A DNA stretch of 64,000 nt, from the NCBI GenBank assembly GCA_034770075.1, contig CM068380.1, positions 31,620,005 through 31,684,004 of the forward strand. Reading direction: 5' to 3'. The notes under the pieces are model-generated. The model ran no database searches, was not told the DNA's origin, and was given only the letters and a program-made list of their open reading frames with translations. Below, piece after piece: positions 44,817 to 56,354 of the stretch. Source of the stretch: Aralia elata (Eukaryota; Streptophyta; Magnoliopsida; Apiales; Araliaceae). Each line of letters starts with the position of its first letter. Position 1 is the stretch's first letter. The position numbers and the translations under genes are program-made.

Positions 44817-46133
44817 TGTTGGTGGATTTCACAATTAACAATTACGTGCAAGTATACACGGTCAACAAGTAATATAATGATAAGTAGAGTATCGTTCTCA
44901 CGGAGAAATACTGCAATTTATACTTTCAACTACCAATTTTTATTAACCCTATTTTATTAAACAATCACAATTTGAATTTTGATTAAAACTAATTAAATTA
45001 AAACTAAGATTAAAAACTAGCACAAAGATTGAAATTCAGATTATAAAAGCTTAAGACTACAATATCCCCAATTATGCAATACAAATTAATTATCCAATTC
45101 ATCCAATTATTAAATTCAATAGAGTTGTTAACATGAATTCAAAATTATTCATAAGCCCTTTCCCAAGTGATCAAATAAAATATCTAACTCAATTAATTCT
45201 GCGATATTTCTATGCAAAACTAAAGAATCAAATTCATTAAGCACCAATTCCCAATAGTTACATGCAGCGAAGAGATATCCCTATTCACTTCACAATCCCA
45301 ATTATTCATCCCATGTAAATAATTAAGAATACATGCTATCACATTCATATCTAACCCTAGATTTCATCTCTCGAATTCATCTAAAGTATCCCGTTAATTG
45401 TTGATCAGACAATTACTCGATAAGCACAAAATATGATAGACAACTCAAGATGAAATAATAATTAGAATCAAATAGTTAATTAATCCATAAACATAAAAGG
45501 TTCAATTGTAGCCCTAATTAAAAGTTTAGTTCATGCTGAAAATTAAAACCAGAATCCTAAAATAAGCCATCATAATTAATTACAAATCTGAGATAAAAGA
45601 TTAGGAAAAACTCAATAAGTTTCTTTAATCTTCAAGTCACAAATCTGAATTCTTCACGAAGCTTCTCCAATCTCCAATCTCCACGTTCAGCTCTGTAAGT
45701 TAATCTATGCGTACTTGCTATCGTCAGAATGTGTAACCCTAATTTCCTGTCTCCTTCTGTTCTTTTTAGTCTCCCAATCAAATTAATAGCAAGAATCCTC
45801 CTCCTTATCAACTTCCTGAAATAACCGGTCTTTACAAATATTTTCTCTTTTTTCGCGTAACCTCGCCCCGGCGAGAAATTATACCTAGCAAACCTCACCC
45901 CAGCGAAGTCTCGCCCCAACGAGAACTTAAGCTTTGAAAAGCTCGTCCCGACGAGGAATCTAATCACAAACTACCAAATTGCCACTAAACTTCAAGTTTT
46001 CCAATTCGCCAATCCGAAACCGCTTCTTACAAAATAAACACAAAAATAAGTAAAAAGACACTAAAAACTCTTAAGGATAGTAAAGATTTAAGCCAAAGAT
46101 GTATCTAATTTGTAAGTAAAAACCCACTCGTCA
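44817..46133 (-). repeat. 5' LTR of element A
   Basis: 1317 bp, pairs with 16809-18124. It is followed on the right by the target duplication CTATC (46134-46138). It has the CTCGCC..GGCGAG cluster at 45862-45955. Confidence 0.92.
45862..45955. repeat. GC-rich palindrome cluster in the A 5' LTR
   Basis: Copies at 45862-45875 (perfect CTCGCC-CC-GGCGAG), about 45894-45907, 45910-45923 and 45942-45955. Compared with the other LTR, different copies are intact and the changes are mostly CG transitions. Confidence 0.85.
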
Positions 46134-47695
46134 CTATCCCAGGTACGAAAACCTTTAAATTCTTTATTACATGATAGTTACTGTAATTACAACACAACAA
46201 CCTATCTATTACAACACACTATCTCTATTTATTCATTGAGTTTGCTCTTGTCTTTGTCCTTTCTGGACCCTTCTACTCGATCCTGCTTAGCTGAAAACAT
46301 TTATATTCAAAGCAAGAATGAGCATTCAATTTCTCAACAAGTAGTAGCAGTTAATAATAACTTGTGCAAGGAAATAATTGTTTTCTTTGAGATATGCTTC
46401 AAAAGTGGAACAAAACTATAAAGCAATTGAAACATGTCTTGTTTGCATTTCGAAACAACATACTAACTTGTACATGCTGAGTGGTCACAAGACCATGAAC
46501 TTTTCTTTTTCATTTTTTTGAAAAGGTTTTAACAGAAATTCATCTATAAACCGTCTAGCTTACGGGCACGGTGGGTGATCAGCCTGTTATGCCCTGTATT
46601 GATCAATACTATATACGGGAATGACATTTGCGTTCAACGTCATTGCCTTTTTGTCGCAATATAAAATTTTTCCAGTTCAGGGATGTGCATTCTCAGTATG
46701 GAGTTCAAATCAAAACAATATGATTGAAAAGCTCTATCTACTCAATAATATTTCAAAGACTTAATATAAAAACAATGAAATACTATAAATTTTGTCTAGC
46801 CAGAACAAATGGCTCAGACTACTTTTAAACTATACATGCATACTGAAATTTAATGAGTACGCATTATGGCATTCTTATATCAAAATATTGATATCCTTTT
46901 AACATATAACTAATTAAAGCTTCATTATACTTGTTTAAATGAACAAGTTAGGATACTTACTTAAATGTAACAAGTCCAGGATACTTGCCTTGTTTGTAGA
47001 TTACAACTATAGTTTAGCTTAACTTCTCTTCAAGTATCCTACATAATTATATTTATACATAGGCATACATTAGCTACACATAATTGGTGTTCACAGATGT
47101 CAACAAGTTACAAATACTTCAACTATATATTCAAAGCATATATTCAGTTCACATATGCCTTGTTGTTTCATAATTTGCTTTTACTTTAATCTAGAAGTTC
47201 CATTTAAGAATTTTTCTTTAAACCTTTTGAAATCATAGCTTTACATAGTCATTATATTTTTAGACATTACAAACATACCAATTGACACATAATGAAGCTT
47301 ATGAGATCCTAATACATATGTACCATAACTCAGTTCACATATAATACATCTTGACAGTTTTGCAGCACGGAGCGGCCGCGCTACTCCTCCGGAAGCTCAA
47401 ATTTGGGTTTTTCATTACCCTTTCTTCTTGGTATTATGCTAGGACTCTTTACACACCATATACAATCAAAACACAGAACTTTGAGAGCCTTGAAACAACA
47501 CTTAGCTCTCTAAATTTTACTTTTCGAAAACATTAGTTTAGTATTTGAAAACTTATCTAATTCATTCTTCGAAAACTCATTTTCATACATAGCTAATTGA
47601 GACACCATTTCATACATATTATTAAGTATAAAGGACTTTTATACATCTGTCCAAAAGCTGACAAAGCAAAGAAGTCAAATTTTCTCTTTTAGAGA

Positions 47696-47746
47696 CCAGC
47701 GCGGTCGCGCTGGTTTTGACTTGGGAAGTGGCGCGACCGCGCCACT
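47696..47746. repeat. GC-rich palindrome pair in solo LTR C
   Basis: 47696-47713 has perfect 8-base arms CCAGCGCG and CGCGCTGG around GT. 47727-47746 has perfect 9-base arms AGTGGCGCG and CGCGCCACT around AC. The cores GCGCGGTCGCGC and GCGCGACCGCGC are reverse complements. A weaker GAGCGGCCGCGC lies at about 47369-47380. Confidence 0.9.
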
Positions 47747-48324
47747 TCGAGACAGTTTCAATTCAAGCTCTGTTTTCTGCAGTTTTTCAATTCCCATACC
47801 CAAAGTTTGTTATCATGCTTCATAGCTATATATCCAGATTTCAAACCACTAGGGACATGTTTTTAGTCTATTTGACATTACTAATTACCAATAATCACGA
47901 TCAATCAATCTAAAATCATAGACTGAATACCAATTTGATTACCTAGTTTATAGTTATATCAAAGGAGATATATAGATTTACCTTTTGACTGAAATCTTAC
48001 TTAATACTTCTTCTTCCAATATGATTATAATGATTCAATCCTTCCTTAATATCAAACTGCTAACCCAGCTTCTTTGAATTAGAAAGTGCATAAGTTTTGG
48101 CTAATTGTGAGAAGATAGAGTGAATGAACTTGAGAGTTTTATTTCTCAGCAAAAGAAATTAAAAAAACTTGGTTTGGGTTTTATAGAACTGATATACTTG
48201 CTCTTCACGAATTCGTTTTGCTCCTTAATTATAGGTTTGCTGAGTATTTGATCTACTCACAGCTCATGTTAATTATCCTTGCTCCTTACTCAAATGTCCA
48301 ACAGCAGCTTAATTTACTTGAAGG

Positions 48325-48440
48325 TTACACATAATATATATGTACATGTATTACATACATACATATTACATACATATACTATACAGTATATAATGTACAT
48401 TACATATGCAATATACATATTACATACATACAGTAAATAT
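48325..48440. repeat. TACATA-rich low-complexity stretch
   Basis: Irregular repeats of TACATA, ATATAC and TATAATG fill this stretch inside the C LTR. It generates the short frame at 48279-48461, which is not a gene. Confidence 0.7.
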
Positions 48441-48794
48441 TATAATGTATTACATTCATAAAAATGAAGCTTTACATTAAATAAAAATAATTTATTTAAT
48501 GCAATAATTTCACCATATTAAAATAATTTAATATAATAAATTATTTTAATACACCTTATACAAAATTTTGGTCTACACAAATTTAATTATTCCTTTTTCA
48601 TGTATAAATTGTTTCCAATAATTTATTTACATACAATAAATATATAATTATATATTCACTCTATCACAGATATATATAAATGCTATACCATACATATTCA
48701 CATATACATTGCAATACGATAAATCATTAAAAATAAGAATTTATTTTATTAAATTCTCACTTTTAATAATTTATCGAAAATTCAATTTATTACA

Positions 48795-49339
48795 AATATA
48801 GTCAACTGCAAGACTGCAAAAGAAGTCTGTGAAGCTCTCTTAGTCATGCATGAAGACACTAAAGAAGTGAGAGAGAATAAGTAATCACTCAACAATATGA
48901 AATATTTTTTCATATTTCTAGAAAAGACATCACTACTACATATGAGAAGTTCAATATTCTACTCAACTGACTTAGAGCATTTGGGAAGGTCTGTCCTAAC
49001 AAAGATCTGAATATCAAGTTTATGAGAGCCCTGCCAAGCAAGTGGGATGTCAACCACTAAAATTACAGAATCAAAGAATCTACATGAGATGACTGTTCAA
49101 AAGCTCTATACCAACCTGCTGACCTGTGAGTTAGAATTACATTAAAGGACAGAAACAACAATAGAGACAAGAAAGAAGGATAATGATGTAGCCCTTAAAT
49201 CTGCAAAGACCTCCTCCAAAGCCCCCATGGAGGATGATAGTGTTGTGGCTGAATAATTTTTATGCAGTCATGCCAGAGTTCTCTGAACTCAATGTGAGGT
49301 AGTGTTTGCCTAACTGGTAAAATTATATTAAGTTAATAT
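48795..49339 (+). pseudogene. Copia gag remnant G, 3' part
   Basis: After the solo LTR the gag text resumes: NCKTAKEVCEALLVMHEDTK, then FGK..NKDL-like, LPSKWDV-like and NLHEMTVQKLYTNLLT, with several stops and frame changes. The first residues complete the codon split at 16695 once one AATAT is removed. The remnant fades at about 49300, close to the edge of the LTR F at 49340. Confidence 0.75.
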
Positions 49340-49924
49340 TGTAAGTTTGCAGAAATAAGAACATACATACAATCATATTGTAAAACAGTGGAAGCATAGC
49401 ATAAATCGAATTTAAATTGTTTTTGCAATCTCATGAATCACCTTATACGATATTATTAATTCAAGATAAAGGAGAATGGATTATACTTTTTGTAGATTCA
49501 ACTTTTGAACAGCTATAAGTTCACCTCCCTCGATCCTTTACGTTCTTCTCCAAATCGACCTGATTAAATGCAAGTTACAAAGTGTGAAGTAAATTTAAGT
49601 TTCTCCAAAACTTGGGTGATTATCCCTAATTCTCTCTCTCTCTCCTAACTCTTTTAGGTTTTGAGAATACTTGCAAGACTTGCATAAGTCCTTTCCACAA
49701 TAAGACCCCTCTTATTTATAGACTAACCTTCTATCCTAAACCTTTAAGGACTTAGGGTTTTAATTTAATTTAATTCCCAAACTATTTAGGAATTAAATAA
49801 TTTATAATAATAATAACAATAAGAATACTTCTTATTAATTTATAATTTAGTATTTCTCCAAATAATTGATTATAAATATTAGTTTTTCTCCAAATACTAA
49901 ATTATTATTACTAAGCCAATTATT

Positions 49925-49965
<41 letters not shown>

Positions 49966-50440
49966 GTAGAAGAAGACTCCTCTTATTAATTTATAATTTA
50001 GTATTTCTCCAAATACTTAATTATAAATATTAATCTATTTAATTTATTCCATTAATAAATTAAATACACTTAATTTATTATTATTAAGCCAATTACTTCT
50101 AAAATAATATTTCTCTTTTTGCGATGTGACACTTTAGGTGCAATATTATGCCGGTGGTAGAATAAATAAATTAGAATCATTCTAATATTATTTATAATGA
50201 ATTAAACTCCTTTAATTCGTATATAAATAAATAATATTTATTCTACATCATGAGGGACACCTTACGATAATGTATCATGACTATCCATATAATATGAAAT
50301 CAACGTCTAATCACATAGAACCTATTCAGTAATAGTTACCGTACAATTCAATCCTTCTACCACACAATGTCCTGATCAAATATAAAATATGGAATTACTG
50401 ACAAGTCTTATTTATTTAATCATATGCATTTCCCCACCTA
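49340..50440 (-). repeat. Truncated copia LTR F
   Basis: On the minus strand its 3' end is CTTACA at 49340. It shares with the E LTR the blocks GAATTGTACGGTAACTA, GGTAGAAGGATTG, AAATAAATAATATTTATTC and ACCTAAAG..GTCACA. Its 5' side is cut where the leader of D begins (about 50440). It holds a (TAA)n microsatellite at 49928-49965. Confidence 0.7.
49928..49965. repeat. (TAA)n microsatellite
   Basis: About 12 uninterrupted TAA/ATA units inside LTR F. Confidence 0.95.
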
Positions 50441-50471
50441 AGGTTCATAACCTACAGCTCTGATACCAACC
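50441..50471 (-). promoter_or_regulatory. Primer-binding site and 5' leader stub next to the D LTR
   Basis: The minus strand just after the LTR end reads GGTTGGTATCAGAGC, containing the initiator-Met primer site TGGTATCAGAGC, then about 18 more bases before F sequence begins. A primer site belongs after a 5' LTR, yet this LTR also follows a pol gene and purine tract, as a 3' LTR should. Confidence 0.8.
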
Positions 50472-53306
50472 TGTGACACTCCCAAATCTGGGTACTTCGT
50501 TTCCTCAGGATTTGGTGTTCACAATCCAAATAAATCACATCACATCTAACTACCCATCCAAATATAAATAAAAACTCTTAAATAAAATAGAAATCTCCCA
50601 TTGAAGGGTTACAACATCATAAATAAATAAATCACAGGCCATCTAACCTTAATAAAACATCAAATGCGGAAACATAATCAAGTCTAATACATAAACATCA
50701 TTAAAACAAATACAACAAGTCTTCATCACTTGTTTGCTTTTCCTTTACCCTTACTAGTGGACGGCTCGTCAACTATTTCAACTTTAGCTGCAATGTTATT
50801 ATGCAAGGGTGAGCAATGATTGCCCAGCAAGTACAATAATAACAATAATAATAACATGCGAAATAATCAACGGATATTGAATAATCGAAGATTCAGCTTC
50901 TGAGTCAAGAATATAAGACAAGATTCAAAAGAACGTCTGAGGGTCTTAAGACCATGAACTATGTCCCAGGTTATCAAGTATTTCTACTTTAAACCTTTAA
51001 TAGTCGTAAGACTATATGGACCTTACTTCTCGTACTCAGGGGGATCAGCCTTTTGTACCATGTATATGCATAACATCTTAACGCTAACGCGTAAATAAAA
51101 TCCCCTGTATAAGGGTTGTTCATCTCAGTTTGACATCGAAGTCCGCACCAAAGGAAGTTTGGTTTGGATTTACTTCAATAATGTTTTTAGAATTTAGAAC
51201 GCTCATCAACTATGGACTAGTCGAATCAATAAGAGTTCGCTAGTCAATCAAGGTTCAATAAAATGTAATTAATATTCGAGAATCAAAGACTAAATCTCGC
51301 AAAAAGTACGATTGGGTAAATTCTGTATAACTGAAGTATTACAAAAAGGAAGTTAGAACTCCTCATTGAATTCATGAAATTGAATGGAATAGGAATAATA
51401 ACTTGCTCAAGTAAGTAATAGCATTATGAAGCTTGCATTCTAAGATAATGAAATTTAGGAACTAGCGTAATTGAAATCAAGGTAATATTAGGTAGCTTGC
51501 TTTCAAGGAAATAATAAATCAAGGTACAAAACTTGCGTAAACGTAAAAGTAAGGATAAGATACTTGCCTCATGCGTAGATTATAAATTTAAGACTCACGT
51601 TCTTTAATCAACCTATACATTCAGTTTATAAAGCAGTAACAATAATTAGTTACAGTATTATAAACACTTCAGGATTCATTCTCATCCAAGTTTTCATTTT
51701 AATATCTCAGTTGACACCGAACAATCAACGGGTATATGCTTACCACCCATCACAGTACCTTAACATTCATTTCATACATTAGTCTAAGCTCTAGATATGT
51801 CTACGATATCATAACATAACCACAAAGAAAGAATAAAATTTTTACTCTCTTCTTTTTACTTTTTTTTTGGTTCCACCGCCAGGGCGGTGGGTTTCTTCAC
51901 AAAATCCTCGCCGGGACGAGCTTACCGCCGGGGCGGGAAATGTAATACATTTCTACCGCCGGGGCGAGACTGCCGCAGGGGCGGAAAATGTAGTTCATTT
52001 CTACCGCCGGGGCGAGCCTGCCACCGGGGCGAGAAATGTAGTTCATTTCTACCGCCGGGGCGGTGGACCTGAAACTCAATTCCTGCAGTTCGCGAAGAAC
52101 ACAGAAAAATGCCAAATTTGGCCAAAGTTTTCACAATTAACCGACTAAATTACTACCCATTCATCATATATATTATGAAATCAAAACCCAATACATACAC
52201 AGTGATTTTGACATCACACACAATCTAAACAACCAATTAAAGGCTAAAAATTTAACTATTCATACTTTATTATCAAGTTTTGACACAGTTAACAAAATCA
52301 ATCACTGTAAATTCGTTTCTTGACCAATTCAATCCGTTTAACTCTTGTTTTCTTCGTTTTTACATGCATAAACATAATTAATCATCAATTTAACCGATTA
52401 ACTTGCAACACAGACATCAATTTCATACATACAGTTCATATTCATGTGTAACTACTCTGTAACTTTCAGAACTTCCAATTAAAGGCGTAATCTCATAAAT
52501 TAATCCAATTAAACAATTTATAAACATCATACAGTAATTATACATGCATTTAAACAATTATAAACAATTTATAATCAATTACACATGAAGCTCCATTATC
52601 AGAAAAACTTACAGACTACTTTCATGGAAGAATTTAAAACGTAAATTAAACTTAGTTAGAAGAATTACCTATGATAAGATGCTAGATTATGCAATAAAGA
52701 TGAATGGATTTCCTTCTTCAATTTTCTCAAACTCTCTCTTTTTCTCTCTGTATACTCAGGCTTGCTTAAGAAAACTGATGCGTATAATGATAATACGTGA
52801 AATAAACTGGCAGAACATGGTGTTAGTTAATAACTAGCACCAACTCCCCATAAGGCCTCGTTTGTTTAGCATATTTATCCTCCTTTCTAGTTTATTTTAA
52901 TAACTTACTTATAATATAGTTCATGTCACATATCTAATCAATTAAATAATCTCATTTAAATCAATTAAATAAAATAGAATAATTCTACATTAAATCACAT
53001 AGTCATATAAATAAAATTCTTATTTATGAATAATGACAAATTATTAAATCTCTAATTAATTATAAAATTAATTAGAAATAACATTATACTTATTTAAATA
53101 ATGCATTCAATCAAATAAACTCAATTAAACACATATTTTGAATATAAAAATTCTCTACATCAATTTTACTAATGTAACACATATAATTAAATTAATCTAC
53201 CATAAATTCATCAATTAATTAATTAATTCAATAATCAAATCATCGGAAAATATTTATCTAATTCAATAAATATTTAAATTAAATTACAAAATTCTCGTTC
53301 GTCACA
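50472..53306 (-). repeat. LTR of Tekay-like element D
   Basis: The 2835-bp LTR runs TGTGACGAACGAG (53306) to GGGAGTGTCACA (50472) on the minus strand. The purine tract lies upstream of it and a primer site downstream, so it can serve as 3' LTR of D and 5' LTR of a second, deleted copy. It contains eight GC-rich CCGCC/GGCGG motifs at 51873-52067. The many frames on both strands at 51867-52148 read through these repeats. Confidence 0.88.
51873..52067. repeat. GC-rich palindrome cluster in the D LTR
   Basis: 51873-51890 has perfect 8-base arms CCACCGCC and GGCGGTGG around AG. Further copies are CTCGCCGGGACGAG (51907-51920), CCGCCGGGGCGG (51925-51936), CCGCCGGGGCGA (51958 on), CCGCAGGGGCGG (51973-51984) and three more to 52067. 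The AAATGTAGTTCATTTCTA spacer between them is itself repeated and partly palindromic. Confidence 0.9.
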
Positions 53307-53326
53307 TCTTTCCCCCCTGAAAAGGA
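53307..53326 (-). promoter_or_regulatory. Polypurine tract of D
   Basis: The minus strand reads CTTTTCAGGGGGGAAAGA directly before the LTR start TGTGACG. It supports the LTR acting as the 3' LTR of D. Confidence 0.75.
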
Positions 53327-53420
53327 TTCTGTCCCCAGAATCATGACTCAATTAACTCGTCCCGTTACATTCTTCCTCCCTTACAAAGATTCTGTTCCCA
53401 GAATCGCTACACATAGATTA

Positions 53421-54020
53421 AGTAAATAGCTGTGGATAATTTCTCATCATCTGATCCTCGAGTTCCCACGTAGCTTCTTCAGCGTTGTGGTTCCTCAAAA
53501 TCACCTTAATAGAAGGTATGATTTTACTTCTTAGCACTTGTTCTTTCCTGTCAACTATCTGAACAGGCTATTCTTCGTAAGACAAATCTTTCTCAACTTG
53601 CAGGGGTTCATACTCTATGACATGCTTGTAATCGGGTTTGTACGGTCGTAATACCGAGATATGAAAGACATTGTGGATGTGTTCCAACGCTGGAGGTAAA
53701 GCTACCTCATATGCGACCTCACCAACTCTTCTTAATACTTCAAAGGGTCCAATGAACCTCGGACTCAGTTTTTCCTTCTTACCAAAACGAATTTTCCCTT
53801 TCTAGGGAGATACTTTCAAGAAAACGTAACTACAAGACTCAAACTCTCGATTCTTACGATGTTGATCGGCATATTTCTTCTGTCTATCCTGAGCTGCTAT
53901 CATTCTTGCCCTGATCACTTTGACGATTTCTGCAGTCTGTTGTACCAGTTCTGGTCTGACCAATTGACGTTCGCCAACTTCATCCCAACATAATGGAGTT
54001 TTGCACTTTCTGCCGTACAA
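53421..54020 (-). pseudogene. Integrase C-terminus and chromodomain of D
   Basis: The 54020-53802 frame gives the family text YADQHRKNREF. After a TAG at about 53800 it reads PRFIGPFEVL and HNVFHISVLRPY, the integrase tail. A second stop follows, then PVQIVDRKEQVLRSK and NHNAEEATWELED, the chromodomain-like end of Tekay chromoviruses, which steers integration to heterochromatin in known members. The last stop is at about 53421. Confidence 0.8.
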
Positions 54021-54457
54021 CGCTTCATCAGGTGCATGCCAATACTTGCGTGGTAACTGTTGTTGTAAGCAAATTCTACCAATGGTTGATGATCATCCCA
54101 ATTTCCTTTGAAGTCCATAATGCAAGCTCGTAACATATCTTCCAATGTTTGGATCGTTCTTTCACTCTGTATGTCGGTCTGTGGGTGATATGCCGTACTC
54201 ATTCGTAATCGCGTTCCCATGCATTCCTGTAGTCGTTTCCAAAAGTTCGATGTGAAGTGCGGATCCCTATCTGAGACAATAGATATTGAAACACCGTGCC
54301 TCGAAATAATCTCTTTCACGTACAACTTTGCCAGCTGATCTAAGTTGAATCTGATCTTGATCGGTAAGAAGTGTGCTGATTTTGTCAGTTGGTCCACGAT
54401 AACCCATACTGCGTCGAAACCTTTCTGAGTCGTCGGAAGACCCACTACGAAATCCAT
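53915..54457 (-). pseudogene. Integrase core of D
   Basis: MDFVVGLP contains the first Asp, SIVSDRDPHFTS the second, and HPQTDIQSERTIQ the Glu. The last motif usually reads TDGQSERT, so a Gly has become Ile. Shortly after ASIGM the frame shifts into the 54020-53802 frame. Confidence 0.85.
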
Positions 54458-54478
54458 GGTGATATGTTCCCATTTCCA

Positions 54479-55331
54479 TTATAGGATTTCTAACGGTTGT
54501 AATAGTCCACTTGGCCTCTGATGTTCTGCTTTAACTTTCTGACATGTCAAACACTTGACTACACAATCAGCAATGTCTCTCTTCATATTCAGCCACCAAA
54601 AATGCTGTCGGAGATCTTGGTACATCTTCATACTACCCGGATGAATCGAATATCTTGAATTATGAGCCTCGTTCAAAATTTTCTCCTTAACCTCTTGTAC
54701 TGGCGGAACCCAAATTCTTCCCTCGAATATTAATACTTCCTCGTTATCCACTTTGAATTTCGCTTCATCACCTCCAGATATTCTTTTCCTGATTCTATCA
54801 CATTCTTCGTCCTGCATTTGTGCTTCTTTAACCTTATCCACCAAAGTTGAACCGATTCTTAATTGAATTTTTTTTTCATTACTCTCCTCCGAAAATTTTA
54901 CCTCCAACTCTAGTTTCGCCATTGCTGTAATTAGCTCCTCTTGAGCGGTAATCATAAACAATTTCTCTCGTCCCTTTCTGCTTAAGGCATCGGCCACCAC
55001 GTTCGCTTTACCTGGATGGTATAAATTCTCGCAGTCGTAATCTTTTATCAATTCCAACCATCTCCTCTGTAGCATGTTCAGATCCTTCTGTGTAAAAATA
55101 TATTTCAGACTCTTGTGGTCTGTATATATTTCACATTTCTCCCCGTAAAGATAGTGCCTCCATATCTTCAAAGCAAATACCACCGCGACCAATTCCAAAT
55201 CATGGGTAGGATACCCCTTCTTATAGTCTTTTAATTATTGTGACGCATACGCAATGACCTTACCGTTTTGCATAAGCACACAACCTAGTCCTTTATGCGA
55301 CACATCACTATACACCACAAAATTTCCTGTG
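54479..55331 (-). pseudogene. RNase H and integrase zinc finger of D
   Basis: The frame 55198-54479 starts MELVAVVFALKIWRHYLYG, then IYTDHKSLKYIFTQKDLN, the RNase H core, and HPGKANVVADALSR. It continues through the acidic linker to the zinc finger (HPGSMKMYQDL, CLTCQKVKAEHQRPSG). A stop at 54479 cuts it before MDFVVGLP. The stretch 55199-55331 holds the first part of RNase H in another frame with a stop. Confidence 0.85.
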
Positions 55332-56354
55332 TTATCCGGTAGAGAACACAGGCGCTATACTCAACCTCTTCTTTAATTCTTGAAAACTTTCCTCACACTT
55401 CTCCGTCCAAACGAACTTCACCGTCTTCCTAGTCAAATTCGTTAATGGAGTCGCGATTTTGGAAAAATCCTGAATGAATCTCCTGTAGTAACCTCCCAAT
55501 CCGAGGAAACTCCTTACTTCTGATGGTGTTTTCGGCTGATCCCAGTTAAGCACTGCTTCAACCTTTGACGGATCCATCGAAATTCCATCCTTGTCAATCA
55601 CATGTCCAAGAAATTGCACTCGCTCTATCCAGAATTCACACTGTGAAAATTTAGCATACAACTTCTCTCTTCTTAGTGCTTCCAATGTCAACTTCAAATG
55701 CTCTTCCTTGGTTTTAGAATAAATTAAAATATCGTCAATGAATACTACTACAAACTTGTCCAAAAACGGCTTAAACACCCTCTTCATTAAATCCATGAAT
55801 GCTGCAGGAGCATTCGTTAGACCAAATGATATCACCAGAAACTCGTAATGACCATAACGAGTTCTGAACGCTGTCTTCGGTATATCTTCCTTCCTCACCT
55901 TCAACTGATGATACCCACTCCTCAAATCTATCTTCGAGAAATATCTAGCTCCTTTCAACTGATCAAACAAGTCGTCGATTCTTGGTAACGGGTATTTATT
56001 CTTAATCGTGACCTTGTTCAACTCCCTATAATCAATGCAAAGTCGCATCGATCCGTCTTTCTTTTTAACAAACAATACCGGCGCTCCCCACGGCGATACG
56101 CTCGGCTGAATATACTTCTTATCTAAAAGTTCTTGTAGCTGCACCATCAATTCTTTCATCTCTACTGGGGCCATACGGTACAGAGCTTTCGATATCAGGA
56201 CAGTTTCTGGCGCCAAATCGATTACAAAGTCAACTTCCCTGTCTGGCGGAAGTCCTGGCAAATCGTCGGGAAAGACGTCTACAAAGTCCCTTACAACAGG
56301 TATCTCTTCTAATTTTGGACTCTCTTTTCGAGTATCAACTATGTAAGCTAAGTA
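55332..56354 (-). pseudogene. RT of D, 5' truncated
   Basis: The frame reads YLAYIVDTRKESP, VSPWGAPVLFVKKKDGS, RLCIDYRELNKVTIKNKYP, FSKIDLRSGYHQL and the catalytic VFIDDILIYS. It is nearly intact through the thumb but stops at APVFSTG. On its 5' side the gene is cut at 56355 by the copia LTR fragment E', so protease and gag are missing. The open frame's Met at 56381 belongs to E', not to D. Confidence 0.9.

Larger units (their letters stand above)
16809..46133 (-). mobile_element. Athila-like Ty3/gypsy element A, with element B nested inside
   Basis: Both LTRs (16809-18124 and 44817-46133) run TGATGAGTGGG..ACCAACA on the minus strand. The target duplication CTATC is exact (16804-16808 and 46134-46138). 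The order on the minus strand is LTR, primer site, gag, protease, RT, RNase H, integrase, noncoding 3' region, purine tract, LTR. The DLGASIN protease motif, the primer site and the TGGGAGGCAACCC box after pol are of Athila type. Every coding domain carries stops or shifts. Element B (19649-38408) sits in its 3' noncoding region. Without B it would be about 10.6 kb. Confidence 0.9.
46134..48794 (-). mobile_element. Solo LTR C, second part
   Basis: It resumes after element A and ends TTTATTACA at 48794, followed by AATAT (48795-48799), the target duplication matching 16691-16695. The whole LTR is about 2.77 kb, close to the 2.84 kb of D, and shares its TGTGAC..CCCAAATC edge. It has GC-rich palindromes at 47696-47746, a TACATA-rich stretch at 48325-48440 and no coding sequence. 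Confidence 0.82.

Noticed and set aside
51867..52148. Frames rich in RRGE or RPGG repeats on both strands
   Set aside because: They read through the GC palindrome cluster of the D LTR; both strands give similar frames because the motif is palindromic.
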